From: Limnohabitans sp. TEGF004
GTDB lineage: Bacteria > Pseudomonadota > Gammaproteobacteria > Burkholderiales > Burkholderiaceae_C
DNA length: 64,000 nt
Reading direction: 5' to 3'
Assembly (NCBI RefSeq): GCF_027924965.1
Contig: NZ_AP027056.1
Span: forward strand, 1,674,001-1,738,000
Both the position numbers and the translations under genes were made by a program. Shown in pieces: positions 27,009-37,530 of this stretch (position 1 is the stretch's first letter; every line of letters begins with the position of its first letter). A model generated the notes under the pieces. The model saw only the letters and a program-made list of their open reading frames with translations. It was not told the DNA's origin and made no database searches.

Positions 27009-27376
27009 AATACGAACTCAGCCAGCGCTTCTACTTTGAAGCCGCACACACCCTGCGCCGCAAAATTGATGCAGAAGGCAGCCTGCGCATCCACGGCCAC
27101 ACGTATCACGCCGAAGTGACCATTGCAGGCAAGCCAGACCCTGAAACCGGCATGATGATGGACCTCGCCTTCTTGCGTAAAGAAGTTGAAAAAGTGCGCG
27201 AGAAGCTGGACCACCATTTCCTCGACGAAGTGGCAGGTCTTGGCCCCGCCACGCTCGAGAACCTGTGCGCCTTCATTTACAACGATCTCAAAGACACGCT
27301 GCCCAACATCCACCGCATCAAGATTGAGCGCCCCGCCAGTGGCGACACCTGCTGCTTGCTGCCCAACGAAAGCTGA
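27005..27376 (+). CDS. queD: 6-carboxy-5,6,7,8-tetrahydropterin synthase
   Basis: A 123-residue QueD, which makes carboxy-tetrahydropterin from dihydroneopterin triphosphate. The zinc histidines are in FEAAHTL and HGHTYH, and the C-terminal Glu in RIKIERP; length is standard. It supplies the substrate of QueE, whose gene overlaps its start by ATGA. A haloacid dehalogenase gene follows after 2 bases. Confidence 0.93.
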   Translation: MKYELSQRFYFEAAHTLRRKIDAEGSLRIHGHTYHAEVTIAGKPDPETGMMMDLAFLRKEVEKVREKLDHHFLDEVAGLGPATLENLCAFIYNDLKDTLPNIHRIKIERPASGDTCCLLPNES

Positions 27377-27378
27377 AC

Positions 27379-28074
27379 ATGTCCATCAAAGCCGTTGTGT
27401 TCGATGCCTATGGCACGCTGTTCGATGTGTATTCGATTGGTGCTTTGGCCGAGCAGTTGTACCCCGGCCAAGGCGCGGCCATCTCGGTGCTGTGGCGTGA
27501 CAAGCAGATTGACTACACGCGACTCATCACCCTATCTGACCCGCACCGCGCTGAGGGCAGCCGCTACTACCAATCGTTTTGGGACATCACGCGCAGCGCC
27601 TTGCTCTACACGCTAGAGCGTTACAAGCTAGACGCCAAGCCCGAACACGTCGAAGCCTTGATGGGCCAATACGCCAAGCTCACGCCCTTCGCTGAAAACT
27701 TAGACGTGTTGCAAAGCCTGAAAGAGCGTGGCATCACCACAGCCATTTTGTCGAACGGCAGCATGGACATGCTCAGCACGGCCGTATCGAGCGCAGGCAT
27801 GACGGATTTGATTGACCACGTCATCTCAGTTGACCCCATTCGCCTCTTCAAAACATCGCCTGAAGCCTACGGCTTGGTGCAACAAACCATCCCCGCAGAG
27901 AAGCAAGACATTTTGTTTGTCTCCAGCAACGGCTGGGACGCATTGGGTGCCACTTGGTTTGGTTTCACAACGCTATGGGTGAATCGCCAACAGTTACCCT
28001 TTGAAACCATCGGGCCACACCCCACTTACACCGGCCACGACCTGAAGCGCGTGTTGGACGTGTTCAACCACTGA
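27379..28074 (+). CDS. haloacid dehalogenase type II
   Basis: A 231-residue HAD-superfamily enzyme of the L-2-haloacid dehalogenase branch. The nucleophile is Asp9 in VFDAYGTLFD; LSNGSMDML (motif II), the Lys in RLFKTSPEAY (motif III) and VSSNGWDALGA (motif IV) are present. The Asn/Gly pattern SSNGWD is diagnostic of type II dehalogenases. It hydrolyses 2-haloacids such as chloroacetate. It begins 2 bases after queD and overlaps the next gene by 1 base, so it is in the same transcript. Confidence 0.9.
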   Translation: MSIKAVVFDAYGTLFDVYSIGALAEQLYPGQGAAISVLWRDKQIDYTRLITLSDPHRAEGSRYYQSFWDITRSALLYTLERYKLDAKPEHVEALMGQYAKLTPFAENLDVLQSLKERGITTAILSNGSMDMLSTAVSSAGMTDLIDHVISVDPIRLFKTSPEAYGLVQQTIPAEKQDILFVSSNGWDALGATWFGFTTLWVNRQQLPFETIGPHPTYTGHDLKRVLDVFNH

Positions 28075-28478
28075 TGGACAGCCTGCGCATTGACAAGTGG
28101 CTGTGGGCTGCACGCTTCTATAAAACACGCAGCCTCGCGTGTGATGAAGTGACCAAACACCGCGTGCAAATCAACGGGCAAGATGTCAAGCCTGCACGCG
28201 AAGTAAAGGTGGGCGACACCCTCACCGTGCGCCAAGGCAACATCACTAAAACTATCGTCGTCAAAGGCATCAGCGCCGCACGTGGCTCCGCGCCCGTGGC
28301 GCAACAGCTTTACGAAGAAACGCCAGAGAGCATCGCGCTGCGCGCAAAACTGGCCGAACAAAACCGCATGGCCGCAGAGCCTGCGCACAGCATTGAGCAC
28401 GGCCGGCCCACCAAGCGCGACCGTCGCCAAATCGAGCACGCATGGGACGCGCGCTGGAGCGCAAGTACCGATAACTAA
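28074..28478 (+). CDS. S4-domain RNA-binding protein (Hsp15/HslR-like)
   Basis: A 134-residue basic protein. The S4 domain spans about 3-62 ([41 protein letters not shown]), followed by a charged, Arg/Lys-rich tail. This is the architecture of HslR (Hsp15), which binds stalled 50S subunits carrying nascent chains. It shares one base with the dehalogenase stop and precedes yebC by 32 bases. Confidence 0.87.
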   Translation: MDSLRIDKWLWAARFYKTRSLACDEVTKHRVQINGQDVKPAREVKVGDTLTVRQGNITKTIVVKGISAARGSAPVAQQLYEETPESIALRAKLAEQNRMAAEPAHSIEHGRPTKRDRRQIEHAWDARWSASTDN

Positions 28479-28510
28479 ACACCCAATACAAAACACAAAG
28501 GAACACACAC

Positions 28511-29221
28511 ATGGGCGCTCAATGGAAAGCCAAAGGCAAAGACTTAGCCGCCAACGCCAAAGGCCGCATGTTTGGCAAACTCGCCAAAGACATCATGGTG
28601 GCCGCTCGCAACGGCGCAGACCCCGCTGCTAACTCGCGTTTGCGCATGGTGATGGAGCAAGCCCGCAAGGTGTCTATGCCCAAAGACACGCTGGACCGCG
28701 CCATCAAAAAAGGGGCGGGACTCACGGGTGAAACCGTGCAGTTTGAACGCGTAATTTACGAAGGCTACGCGCCACACCAAGTGGCGGTGATGGTGGAGTG
28801 CTTGACCGACAACGTCAAACGCACCGCCCCTGAAATGCGCTTGCTATTTCGCAAAGGTCAACTGGGCACATCGGGCTCGGTGTCGTGGGACTTTGACCAC
28901 ATTGGTTTGATTGAAGCCGAACCCACCGCCCCTGACGCAGACGCCGAGATGGCCGCCATCGAAGCAGGCGCTCAAGACGTGGAAGCGGGTGACGAAGGCT
29001 CAACGGTCTTCATCACCGAGCCCACTGAGTTGGACTTGGTCAGCCGCGCCCTGCCCGCGCATGGCTTCAATGTGTTGTCAGCCAAGCTGGGCTACAAGCC
29101 AAAGAACCCTGTAGATCCAGCCAACCTGAGCCCAGAAGCTTTGGAAGAAGTCGAAGCCTTCCTCTCTGCCATTGACGACAACGACGATGTGCAAAACGTC
29201 TACGTGGGGCTGGCAGGTTAA
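28511..29221 (+). CDS. yebC: YebC/PmpR-family protein
   Basis: A 236-residue YebC-family protein beginning [10 protein letters not shown], a form of the invariant MAGHSKW lead. The [20 protein letters not shown] block and the acidic mid-section [17 protein letters not shown] are family marks. YebC-type proteins act on transcription (PmpR) or on translation of proline-rich stretches. Start has a clear AAAGGAA site. The MGAQW (rather than MAGHS) start marks the shorter-lead variant. Confidence 0.9.
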   Translation: MGAQWKAKGKDLAANAKGRMFGKLAKDIMVAARNGADPAANSRLRMVMEQARKVSMPKDTLDRAIKKGAGLTGETVQFERVIYEGYAPHQVAVMVECLTDNVKRTAPEMRLLFRKGQLGTSGSVSWDFDHIGLIEAEPTAPDADAEMAAIEAGAQDVEAGDEGSTVFITEPTELDLVSRALPAHGFNVLSAKLGYKPKNPVDPANLSPEALEEVEAFLSAIDDNDDVQNVYVGLAG

Positions 29222-29229
29222 TTTCACGC

Positions 29230-30495
29230 ATGACAGTTGCAACACAAGATGGCCTTGGTACCTTAGGCATTGATTTCGGCACCTCCAACTCCGCCATCGC
29301 TTGGGCATCGGCTCAAGGTTCAGCCCAACTCATCCCCTTAGAGGGCGATGCACTGGCCATGCCCACGGCTGTGTTTTACAACGCAGAAGAAGGCAGCACG
29401 CACTTTGGTCGCGAGGCCGTCACGCATTACCTAGAGGGCACAGAGGGCCGCTTGATGCGCTCGCTCAAAAGCTTGCTTGGCAGCCCGTTGCTGATGGAGA
29501 CCACGGTCATCAACAACCAGTTGGTGAACTTCTCAGACATCATCACCACCTACCTAGCCGAGTTACGCAAGCGTGCCGCACAACACCTTGGCACTGCACC
29601 CACGCGTGTGGTCTTGGGTCGCCCCGTGCACTTTGTAGATGACGATGCCGAGCGTGATGCACAAGCCGAAGCCTCGTTGCGCCAAGCGGCTGAAGCCGTG
29701 GGCTTCAAAGACATTGCGTTTCAACTCGAACCCATCGCTGCCGCACTGGACTATGAGCAACGCCTCACGCGCGAAACCACCGTGCTGGTGGCCGACATTG
29801 GCGGTGGCACCTCTGACTTCACCGTGGTGCGCTTGGGGCCATCGCTGATGCACAAGCCCAACCGTGCCGACGATGTGCTGGCCACCACCGGCGTGCACAT
29901 TGGCGGCACCGACTTTGACCAAAAGCTGAGCCTCGGACAAGTCATGCCCTTGCTGGGCTATGGCCACTTAGGCCCCGACAAACGCGAGGTACCCAACCGC
30001 GTGTTCTTTGACTTGGCCACTTGGCACTTGATCAACTGGCAATACCAGCCCAAAGCTGTAGCGCAAGCCAAAGCTCTGCAAGTCAATTACAGCGATGTGC
30101 GTTTGCATGACCGATTGATGCGCGTGCTGACCGAGCGCTACGGCCACCACATGGCACACGATGTGGAGCAAGCCAAGATTCGTTGTTCACAAACCAACAG
30201 CGATACAGCAATAGACCTGTCTTATCTCGAAGCCAACTTGGTCGCATCACTCAGCACCGCCGAACTACACGCGCACTTGGCACAGCTGCTGGCCAGCACT
30301 GTGGCGTGTGCACGCGATTGCGTGCAACGTGCAGGCCTCACACACGGCAAGCCCGATGCCATTTACCTCACGGGTGGTTCATCGGCGCTACGCACGTTTC
30401 AGCAAGCGCTGCAAACTGAGTTTGGGGGTGTGCCCTTGGTCGAAGGCGATTTGTTTGGCGGCGTGGCCTCGGGCTTGGTTTACAGCCGGCACTGA
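29230..30495 (+). CDS. yegD: Hsp70-like chaperone, YegD type
   Basis: A 421-residue protein holding only the Hsp70/actin-type ATPase fold. Phosphate-binding loop 1 is GIDFGTSNSAIAW, loop 2 VADIGGGTSDFTVV, and the adenosine motif TGGSSALRTF. The substrate-binding half of DnaK is missing, as in E. coli YegD. Function is unknown in detail. It follows yebC by 8 bases and ends at a bidirectional terminator. Confidence 0.9.
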   Translation: MTVATQDGLGTLGIDFGTSNSAIAWASAQGSAQLIPLEGDALAMPTAVFYNAEEGSTHFGREAVTHYLEGTEGRLMRSLKSLLGSPLLMETTVINNQLVNFSDIITTYLAELRKRAAQHLGTAPTRVVLGRPVHFVDDDAERDAQAEASLRQAAEAVGFKDIAFQLEPIAAALDYEQRLTRETTVLVADIGGGTSDFTVVRLGPSLMHKPNRADDVLATTGVHIGGTDFDQKLSLGQVMPLLGYGHLGPDKREVPNRVFFDLATWHLINWQYQPKAVAQAKALQVNYSDVRLHDRLMRVLTERYGHHMAHDVEQAKIRCSQTNSDTAIDLSYLEANLVASLSTAELHAHLAQLLASTVACARDCVQRAGLTHGKPDAIYLTGGSSALRTFQQALQTEFGGVPLVEGDLFGGVASGLVYSRH

Positions 30496-30517
30496 CTCAC
30501 ACAACACACAAATAAAA

Positions 30518-30541
30518 AATGGGGCCGCGAACGGCCCCATT
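30518..30541. terminator. bidirectional terminator between yegD and the TRAP genes
   Basis: Stem AATGGGGCCG / CGGCCCCATT with loop CGAA, flanked by an A run on the left and TTT on the right. It serves the convergent yegD (+) and dctP-type (-) genes. Confidence 0.88.
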
Positions 30542-30560
30542 TTGTTGCGCGAAAAACGCT

Positions 30561-31598
30561 TTACTTGCCTGCAGCGTGCTTGGCAATCAAAGACTTTGCA
30601 CCATCGAGCATTTGCTTGCCGTTGTGGCCTTTGGCGTTCATGTCTGACACCCAGGCATCAAACAAAGGTTGTGACAACTTTTTCCAGTTCTCCAACTCAG
30701 CCTTTGGAATCACGTTGGTCGTGTTCTTGGTGGTCAGCTTCTTGCCTTCCGCATCAGCCTCGAAGAACGCCTTGCCGGCCATACCCGACAACGCTTGACC
30801 ACTGTTGCGGTCAATCACTTTCTTCAGCTCAGGCGACAACGAGTCGTACTTGGCTTGGTTCATCGCGAAGATGAACACAGAGGTGTAGAAGGCTGGCTCA
30901 GCTGGGTCAGTCTCAGAGTGGAACTTCACCAACTCTTGAATCTTTACCGCGGGCACCACTTCGTAAGGCACCACAGCACCATCGATCACGCCTTTGGACA
31001 ACGCGTCACCCACTTGAGGCACTGGCATGCTCACAGGGGTTGCGCCCAACATGGCGATGAACTTGTTGGTGGCACGTGTCGGAGCGCGCAGCTTCACACC
31101 CTTCAAATCAGCGGCAGTGCGGATGGGCTTGTTGACCATGTGAAACACGCCGTCACCGTGGACGTGGTAGGCCAGCGCTTTGACGTCTTTGAACTCAGCT
31201 TTGGCATATTGGTCCACGTAGTCCCACACCGCTTTGCTGGTGGCTTCTGGGCTTTGCATCATGAAGGGCATTTCAAACACTTCCACCGAGGGGAAGCGGC
31301 CTGCTGTGTAGCCAGGCAGTGTCCACACCACGTCAGCCACACCGTCACGTGCTTGTTCAAACAACTGAGGGGGCGAGCCACCCAATTGCATGGATGGGTA
31401 AATCTGGCACTTCATCTTGTTGTTGGACTCTTTGGCGATGCGGTCACACCAAGGTTGAATGAACAAGGTTTGTGCGTAGGACGAAGCGGGCAAGAAGTGG
31501 TGCACTTTGAGCGTCACTTCTTGGGCCGATGCTGCTTGGCCTAAGGCTGCTGCGGTGAACGCGGCAGCGGCTGCAACTTTGAGAAAACGAGTCTTCAT
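30561..31598 (-). CDS. TRAP transporter solute receptor (DctP family)
   Basis: A 345-residue periplasmic receptor from the ATG at 31598, with a signal peptide ending AASAQE. Family marks include KVHHFLPASS, WCDRIAKESNNKMKCQIYPSMQLGG and the ligand-binding arginine region GVKLRAPTRATNKF. DctP receptors bind organic acids. The neighbouring aromatic-acid genes suggest an aromatic or C4-C7 acid ligand, an inference from position. It is last in the order dctQ-dctM-dctP on the minus strand. Confidence 0.92.
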   Translation of the reverse strand: MKTRFLKVAAAAAFTAAALGQAASAQEVTLKVHHFLPASSYAQTLFIQPWCDRIAKESNNKMKCQIYPSMQLGGSPPQLFEQARDGVADVVWTLPGYTAGRFPSVEVFEMPFMMQSPEATSKAVWDYVDQYAKAEFKDVKALAYHVHGDGVFHMVNKPIRTAADLKGVKLRAPTRATNKFIAMLGATPVSMPVPQVGDALSKGVIDGAVVPYEVVPAVKIQELVKFHSETDPAEPAFYTSVFIFAMNQAKYDSLSPELKKVIDRNSGQALSGMAGKAFFEADAEGKKLTTKNTTNVIPKAELENWKKLSQPLFDAWVSDMNAKGHNGKQMLDGAKSLIAKHAAGK

Positions 31599-31621
31599 TT
31601 TTGTCTCCAGGTTATAAAAAT

Positions 31622-32944
31622 TTAAGTCAACAAATGCACCAACCACAACGAGATGGCTGGGAACGCAATCAACAACGCCAAACGAATGCCGTCTGTGATG
31701 AGGAACGGCACGACACCCTTGTAGGTCTCGACCATGGGCACATCTTTGGCCAAGCCATTCATGATGTACACGTTCAAACCCACGGGCGGGAAGATCATGC
31801 CAATCTCACACACGGTGAGGATCAGGATACCAAACCACAAGGCCTTGTCGGAAGGATTCAAACCAAAGAAGTCCATACCCAAAATCACGGGGAACAAGGT
31901 GGGCACGGTCAGCAAAATCATGGACATCTCATCCATCACACAACCGAGGATGATGTAGAAAATCATGATGCCTGCCATCACCACCAACGGTGAAATCTGC
32001 AAATGACCCACCATGTCGGCCAACTGCGCTGGCAGTTGCGACAAAGCCAAGGAGGCGTTGATCATGTCAGCACCAATGAAGATCAAGAAGATCATGCCGC
32101 TGGTTTGCGCCGTGGTGCGAATAGACGCCACCAGTTTGTCAAACGTCATCTCGCGACGCAGCAAAGTGATGGCAAAGGTCAACACGTTACCAATGGCTGC
32201 ACCCTCTGTGGCGGTGAACACACCGCCGTAGATGCCACCAAACACCACCAAAAAGATGGCAGCAATGGGCCACACGTTCAGCGCTGTTGTCATCAGCTCG
32301 CTGGCTGTGGCTGCTTTGGCTTGAGGCGCTTGGTCAGGGTGGATGCGAACGATCACCGCAATGGCGATCAGGTAACCCACAGCCGCGATCAACGCGGGGA
32401 TGTAGGCAGCCAAGAACATCTTGGTGATGTTCTGTTCAGTCAAGATGGCGTAGACCATCAACGTGACAGACGGTGGCAACAACACCCCCATCGTGCCGCC
32501 CGTGGCCAACGCCGCAGTGGCGAGTCGGCCCGAGTAGTTGATGCGGCGCATTTCTGGATAAGCCACTTGCGCGATCGTGGCAGTGGTGGCCACGGTCGAA
32601 CCCGAGATAGAACCAAAGGCAGCACAGGCCAACACACCAGCCATGGCCATGCCGCCTTTGAAGCGACCGAGCAACGCATTCGCGAAGTCAAACAAGGCTT
32701 TGGACAAGCCGCCGTGTACGGCAAACGCACCCATCAACATGAACAAAGGAATGACCGACAAGTCGTAAATCGACACACGGCTGTACACCGCGCCCTTGAG
32801 GTGCGACATCAAAGGCAACCAGCCGGACAAGGCCATGTAGCCCAACGCGCCTGGCACAAACATAGAAATCGCGATAGGCACGCGAACCGCCATCAGCACC
32901 AACATGGCGCCAAACATGGACAAGCCAATACTCATCGTGCTCAT
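31622..32944 (-). CDS. TRAP transporter large permease (DctM family)
   Basis: A 440-residue integral membrane protein with about twelve hydrophobic segments. GSISGSTVATTATIAQVAYPEM and TGGTMGVLLPPSVTLMVYA are DctM hallmarks, and VGLNVYIMNGLAKDVPM closes the domain. It forms the sodium-driven channel with the small subunit, whose stop it overlaps by 4 bases (ATGA). Confidence 0.93.
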   Translation of the reverse strand: MSTMSIGLSMFGAMLVLMAVRVPIAISMFVPGALGYMALSGWLPLMSHLKGAVYSRVSIYDLSVIPLFMLMGAFAVHGGLSKALFDFANALLGRFKGGMAMAGVLACAAFGSISGSTVATTATIAQVAYPEMRRINYSGRLATAALATGGTMGVLLPPSVTLMVYAILTEQNITKMFLAAYIPALIAAVGYLIAIAVIVRIHPDQAPQAKAATASELMTTALNVWPIAAIFLVVFGGIYGGVFTATEGAAIGNVLTFAITLLRREMTFDKLVASIRTTAQTSGMIFLIFIGADMINASLALSQLPAQLADMVGHLQISPLVVMAGIMIFYIILGCVMDEMSMILLTVPTLFPVILGMDFFGLNPSDKALWFGILILTVCEIGMIFPPVGLNVYIMNGLAKDVPMVETYKGVVPFLITDGIRLALLIAFPAISLWLVHLLT

Positions 32945-33456
32945 ACGTTTTCCTTCTCAATCAAACCGAAGTGTTCCAAGGTTTGAACCAATCCAATGAC
33001 GGTACACAACACCAAGCCTGGCACCATCAACATGTAGGGAATCCACAGTGGCAAGGCCATCAACATGGAGGTTTCTTGGTTGGCCTTGATGTCAATGCCG
33101 CCCACAGCCACACGCCAAGCGATCAAGCCCATCACCAGCGTGTACAGCAAAGTACCGAACCCATCCAATTTGGTTTGAGTCTCTTGCGAGGCATGGGTCG
33201 TGAAGAAGTCAACAATGATGTTGGCGTTGCGAAACTGTGTGTAGGGCAAGAAAGAAGCCACCACCACCGCGCAACCCAATTGCACCAGCTCCACATCGCC
33301 CAAGATGGGATGCGAAAAAAAGGCACGTCCCACAACGCTCACCACCGTGACAGAAGCGATGGCGACCAACACCAAGCCACCAATGGTGGCACTGGCATCG
33401 CACAAAAGCTCTAGAACACGGTCAACGCCAGAGCTTGGCGCTTTGCTTTCACTCAT
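32941..33456 (-). CDS. TRAP transporter small permease (DctQ family)
   Basis: A 171-residue protein with four membrane segments (about 25-47, 58-80, 98-118, 135-158), including the family's VVGRAFFSHPILGDVELVQL stretch. It is coupled to the large permease by a 4-base overlap. A 141-base gap separates it from the class II aldolase gene upstream, where a promoter could lie. Confidence 0.9.
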   Translation of the reverse strand: MSESKAPSSGVDRVLELLCDASATIGGLVLVAIASVTVVSVVGRAFFSHPILGDVELVQLGCAVVVASFLPYTQFRNANIIVDFFTTHASQETQTKLDGFGTLLYTLVMGLIAWRVAVGGIDIKANQETSMLMALPLWIPYMLMVPGLVLCTVIGLVQTLEHFGLIEKENV

Positions 33457-33597
33457 AAGTTCTCCTCAATTATTTTTTTATATTTCAGTCCCCTATTTTG
33501 GCTAGGGTCTGCCAATTGGTCCATGAATTTACGTTCTATCAGCTATTTCATTTTTGCATACCCCATTGCTGGCTATGCAAAATTGGAAAGCTTCTAT

Positions 33598-34368
33598 TTA
33601 CCCGCGGTAACTTGGATCAATCCGATCGACGATGCGCTGCAATGCATCAAATGCATCTTGCCCACCGCCAAATTTGGGATCGAAGTTCAAAGAATCGCGC
33701 ACACAGTTTTCAAGCACGGGCACAGGAATGGGCAAGGTCTCGCCCATGGATTGAGACGCCAGCTGCACCTCGCATGCGCGGTTGACCAGCCACATCAATG
33801 AAAAAGCATTGGCCAAATTAAACCCAATCGTCACGGGCCCGTGGCTGCGCAAGAGCAACACCGGCATGCCTTGTGAACTGTCCAGAATGCGCATGCCCTC
33901 GTCCAGATGGACGGTGATACCTTCAAAGTCGTGGTACGCGATTTTTCCGTACAGCTGCGCCGCGTAAAAGTTGGTGAAAGACAAACCCTCTTTCAAACAA
34001 CACACCGCTTGCGTGGCGGTGGTGTGCACATGCATGACGCAATGCGCATTGGGCACACGCGCATGAATCGCACCGTGGAACGTGAAGCCCGCAGGATTGA
34101 TCGGCCAGTCAGAATGACCCATGATGTTGCCGTGCACATCCACCTTCACCAAGTTGGAGGCACACACTTCTGAGTAGTGCAAGCCAAAGGGATTGATGAG
34201 GAAGTGTCCGTCTTCACCGGGCACGCGCAGTGAAATATGGTTGTAGATCAACTCGGTCCAACCCAAGTGATCGGCAATGCGATAAGCCGCTGCGAGTTCA
34301 ACGCGTGCGGCCCACTCGGCCTCGCTGAAGCGCTCGGGGCGGGGATAGGTTGTTTCAAACTTGCTCAT
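33598..34368 (-). CDS. class II aldolase/adducin-family protein
   Basis: A 256-residue protein with the zinc-binding fold of fuculose-phosphate aldolase: IYNHISLRVPG, the catalytic acidic region, AIHARVPNAHCVMHVHTTATQAV with the H-x-H pair, and LRSHGPVTIG with the third His. Some members are decarboxylases. It lies between gabD and the TRAP genes on the same strand. Its substrate is unknown; a side product of the aromatic pathway is a fair guess. Confidence 0.87.
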   Translation of the reverse strand: MSKFETTYPRPERFSEAEWAARVELAAAYRIADHLGWTELIYNHISLRVPGEDGHFLINPFGLHYSEVCASNLVKVDVHGNIMGHSDWPINPAGFTFHGAIHARVPNAHCVMHVHTTATQAVCCLKEGLSFTNFYAAQLYGKIAYHDFEGITVHLDEGMRILDSSQGMPVLLLRSHGPVTIGFNLANAFSLMWLVNRACEVQLASQSMGETLPIPVPVLENCVRDSLNFDPKFGGGQDAFDALQRIVDRIDPSYRG

Positions 34369-34401
34369 TTTTGTCTCCTTGCCTCTTCTTATGACGAGAG
34401 G

Positions 34402-35871
34402 TCAACGTGCGCCAACGCCACCCAAACAGATGTATTTGGTGTCCATGTATTCCTCAATGCCCTGGTGTGAACCCTCACGCCCCATGCCTGACTGTTTGAC
34501 ACCGCCAAAGGGGGCCACTGCCGTCGAAATGACGCCTGTGTTCACACCCACCATGCCCGCTTGAATAGCCTCTGCCACGCGCCACACGCGGGCCATGTCA
34601 TTGGCATAAAAGTAAGCGGCCAAACCAAACTCGGTGTCGTTGGCCAAGGCAATGGCCTCGGCTTCGGTGTTGAACTTGAACAGCGGTGCCACAGGGCCAA
34701 AGACCTCTTCGCTGGCAATGCGCATGGCGGTTGTCACATCACCCAAGATGGTGGGTTCGTAAAACGTGCCACCCAAGGCGTGACGTTTGCCACCGGTCAG
34801 CACGCGTGCGCCGTGTTGGACGGCATCGGCCACCAAGTCTTCTACTTTGGCCAAGGCGTCTTCGTCAATCAAGGGGCCTTGTGCGGCCCCCTCGTCTAAA
34901 CCATGGCTCACCTTCAGCGCTTGCACAGCCGTGGCGAGCTTGGCGGCAAAGGCGTCGTACACACCGGCTTGGACCAACAAGCGGTTGGCGCACACGCAGG
35001 TTTGGCCGGTGTTGCGGTATTTCGACGCGAGCGCACCTTGCACGGCTTCGTCCAAGTCGGCATCGTCAAACACAATGAAAGGCGCGTTGCCGCCTAACTC
35101 CAACGACATCTTCTTGAGCGTCGGCGCACACTGCGCGGCCAAGATTCGACCCACTTCGGTGGAGCCCGTGAAGGTCAGTTTGCGCACCACAGGACTGGCT
35201 GTGAGCACGCCACCAATTTCACGCGCATCACCTGTGATGACGCTGAACACACCAGCGGGAATGCCTGCACGTTGCCCCAACTCAGCCATGGCCAACGCCG
35301 ACAACGGCGTTTGCTCGGCGGGCTTCACGACGATGGCGCAGCCTGCGGCCAAAGCGGGCGCCACTTTGCGCGTGATCATCGCTGCGGGAAAGTTCCACGG
35401 CGTGATGGCGGCGCACACGCCCACGGGCTCGCGCGTGACCAAAATGCGTTTGTCTTGCCATGGTGACGGCACCATCTCGCCATACACACGACGCGCCTCT
35501 TCGGCAAACCACTCAATGTAAGACGCGGCATAGGCGATTTCACCTTTGGCTTCTGACAAAGGCTTGCCTTGCTCGCTGGTCATGATGAGCGCCAAATCAT
35601 CTTGGTGCGCCAACATCAATTCGTACCAACGTCGCAAGATGCGCGCGCGGTCTTCGGCGGTGCGCAGTTTCCATTCGGCTTGTGCTTTGGCCGCACCATC
35701 AATCGCCAGTTGTGCCAGTGCTTTGCCGGCATTGGGCACGGAAGCAATGTGCGAACCATCCGCGGGGTTCAAGACAGCAATCGTGCTGGCATTGCTGGCA
35801 TCTACCCATGAGCCGTTGATGTAACACTGCGACTTGAGCAGATCAGTGTCTTTGAGTTGGAGCGTGTGCAT
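34402..35871 (-). CDS. gabD: NAD(P)-dependent succinate-semialdehyde dehydrogenase
   Basis: A 489-residue aldehyde dehydrogenase. The coenzyme loop is FTGSTEVGR, the general-base Glu lies in LELGGNAPF, and the nucleophilic Cys in [11 protein letters not shown]. The CVCANR form and length fit GabD-type enzymes. It oxidises succinate semialdehyde to succinate. HpaI, encoded 16 bases upstream, makes exactly this aldehyde, so the gene completes the homoprotocatechuate route into the TCA cycle. Confidence 0.9.
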   Translation of the reverse strand: MHTLQLKDTDLLKSQCYINGSWVDASNASTIAVLNPADGSHIASVPNAGKALAQLAIDGAAKAQAEWKLRTAEDRARILRRWYELMLAHQDDLALIMTSEQGKPLSEAKGEIAYAASYIEWFAEEARRVYGEMVPSPWQDKRILVTREPVGVCAAITPWNFPAAMITRKVAPALAAGCAIVVKPAEQTPLSALAMAELGQRAGIPAGVFSVITGDAREIGGVLTASPVVRKLTFTGSTEVGRILAAQCAPTLKKMSLELGGNAPFIVFDDADLDEAVQGALASKYRNTGQTCVCANRLLVQAGVYDAFAAKLATAVQALKVSHGLDEGAAQGPLIDEDALAKVEDLVADAVQHGARVLTGGKRHALGGTFYEPTILGDVTTAMRIASEEVFGPVAPLFKFNTEAEAIALANDTEFGLAAYFYANDMARVWRVAEAIQAGMVGVNTGVISTAVAPFGGVKQSGMGREGSHQGIEEYMDTKYICLGGVGAR

Positions 35872-35887
35872 GTGGGGGAATTTCGTT

Positions 35888-36694
35888 TCAATAAACTTTG
35901 GGGGAGTTGTCGGTCACGGCGTTGCGTGGCCCTTTGAATGCAGCCGCTAACTCTGTGGCCGTTCGCACCAGCAACGTGGTGTCCACACCCACGGCCACAA
36001 ACTGCGCACCTGCTTCGAGATACATGTGGGCCATTTTTTGATCGGCCATCAAGATGCCAGCGGCTTTGCCTGCGGCACGCACAGTGGCAATGCCTTGCAC
36101 AATGGTTTTCACCACCTCAGGATGTGCAGGTTGGCCGCGGTAGCCCATCGACGCCGACAAATCTGCGGGGCCGAAAAACACACCATCGACGCCATCGACC
36201 GACGCAATGGCTTTGAGGTTTTGCACAGCCAAACTGGTTTCGGCTTGCACCAGTAAACACATTTCGTCGTCGGCTTGTTTGAGGTAATCGGTCACTTGGT
36301 TCCAACGCGAAGCACGTGCCAACGCAGCCCCCACACCACGAATGCCATGGGGTGGGTAGCGCATGGCCTTGACCATCAACGCGGCTTGCTCGGGCGTGTC
36401 AATCATGGGCACCAACAAAGTTTGTGCGCCCACATCCAAATACTGCTTGATGAGTGCCACATCGCCTTGCACGGGGCGCACGACGGGGTGCACGGGGTAA
36501 GGCGCCACGGCGCGCAGTTGTTCCAGCACGGTGCGCACATCGTTGGGTGCGTGTTCGCCATCGAGCAGCAACCAATCAAAGCCGCAACCGGCCAAGGCTT
36601 CGGCCACGTTGGCGTCAGCGAGGCCCACCCACAAACCAATTTGGCTTTGGCCTGCTTTGAGCGCGTCGCGGAATGTGTTTTTGGTGATTTGCAT
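35888..36694 (-). CDS. hpaI: 4-hydroxy-2-oxoheptanedioate aldolase
   Basis: A 268-residue class II pyruvate aldolase. It has the DGEHAPND loop, VRPVQGD, the metal-binding Glu in LLVQAET and [10 protein letters not shown]. It splits 4-hydroxy-2-oxoheptanedioate into pyruvate and succinate semialdehyde. Unlike the glucarate aldolase at 23.2 kb it keeps the canonical DxEH. It is the last of the seven hpa genes and sits 11 bases after hpaH. Confidence 0.94.
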   Translation of the reverse strand: MQITKNTFRDALKAGQSQIGLWVGLADANVAEALAGCGFDWLLLDGEHAPNDVRTVLEQLRAVAPYPVHPVVRPVQGDVALIKQYLDVGAQTLLVPMIDTPEQAALMVKAMRYPPHGIRGVGAALARASRWNQVTDYLKQADDEMCLLVQAETSLAVQNLKAIASVDGVDGVFFGPADLSASMGYRGQPAHPEVVKTIVQGIATVRAAGKAAGILMADQKMAHMYLEAGAQFVAVGVDTTLLVRTATELAAAFKGPRNAVTDNSPKVY

Positions 36695-36705
36695 GGTACG
36701 TCGCC

Positions 36706-37527
36706 TTACACAAAACGGAATTGCAGTTGACCCAGATCACCGTAGTCAGCATCAAACACGTCACCGGCTTTGGCGGGCACGGGCTTGGTGAAGGAACCCG
36801 CCAACACGATTTCGCCCGCCTTCAAATACTCATCCCAAGGGGCCAGCTTGTTGGCCAACCAAGCAATGCCCACGGCGGGGTGGCCTTGCACGCCTGCCGC
36901 CAAACCGGTTTCTTCCACCACGGTGTTCAAACGCAAAATTGCACCGCACCAAGGCAAGTTGGTGGTGTGTGGATCCACGCGCTTGGCACCCAACACGATG
37001 CCAGCGTTGGCGGCGTTGTCGCTGATGGTGTCAAACACTTTGCGCATCACTTTGGTGTGACGGTCAAACTGTTCAATGCGTGAGTCGATGATTTCAATCG
37101 CAGGCGTCACGTACTCGGTGGCGTCCAACACTTGCTCAACAGTGACATTAGGTCCGCGCAAATCTTTCTTCAAGATGAACGCCAACTCCACTTCGACACG
37201 GGGTGCGATGAAGTTATGCATGGGGATGTCCAACACCTGACCTGGGGTGCACTCGTAACGCATGTAGTCGAGCAAGGTGCCGTAGTCGGGCTCGTCAATT
37301 TGGCTGGCTTGTTGCATGGCACGACTGGTCAAACCAATTTTGTGACCGATGACTTGGTGGCCTTCGGCGTATTGCAGTTGCATCCACGCACGGTTGATGC
37401 GGTAGCCGTCTTCGATGGTCATGCCGGGAAAACGTTTGGAGAAGTGCTCAATTTGCACGCGTGATTTTTCAGACTGATGCAGCTCTTGCGCCAGTGCTTG
37501 AATTTGGGCTTCGGTGAAAACAGACAT
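36706..37527 (-). CDS. hpaH: 2-oxo-hepta-3-ene-1,7-dioate hydratase
   Basis: A 273-residue member of the fumarylacetoacetate-hydrolase/hydratase group. [13 protein letters not shown] near the N-terminus and the metal-binding E-x-E plus later E ([22 protein letters not shown]) are typical of HpaH and MhpD. It adds water to the ring-cleavage product before HpaI acts. It starts 3 bases before the hpaF stop side on the same transcript. Confidence 0.94.
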   Translation of the reverse strand: MSVFTEAQIQALAQELHQSEKSRVQIEHFSKRFPGMTIEDGYRINRAWMQLQYAEGHQVIGHKIGLTSRAMQQASQIDEPDYGTLLDYMRYECTPGQVLDIPMHNFIAPRVEVELAFILKKDLRGPNVTVEQVLDATEYVTPAIEIIDSRIEQFDRHTKVMRKVFDTISDNAANAGIVLGAKRVDPHTTNLPWCGAILRLNTVVEETGLAAGVQGHPAVGIAWLANKLAPWDEYLKAGEIVLAGSFTKPVPAKAGDVFDADYGDLGQLQFRFV

Positions 37528-37530
37528 CGT

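Noticed and set aside
32003..32986. 327-codon open frame antisense to the TRAP large permease
   Set aside because: His/Gln-rich low-complexity product typical of the complement of membrane-protein codons; the dctM gene is certain.
33491..33507. CCCTA/TAGGG hairpin upstream of the TRAP small permease
   Set aside because: Only five pairs and no T run in the direction of transcription, so it was not called a terminator.
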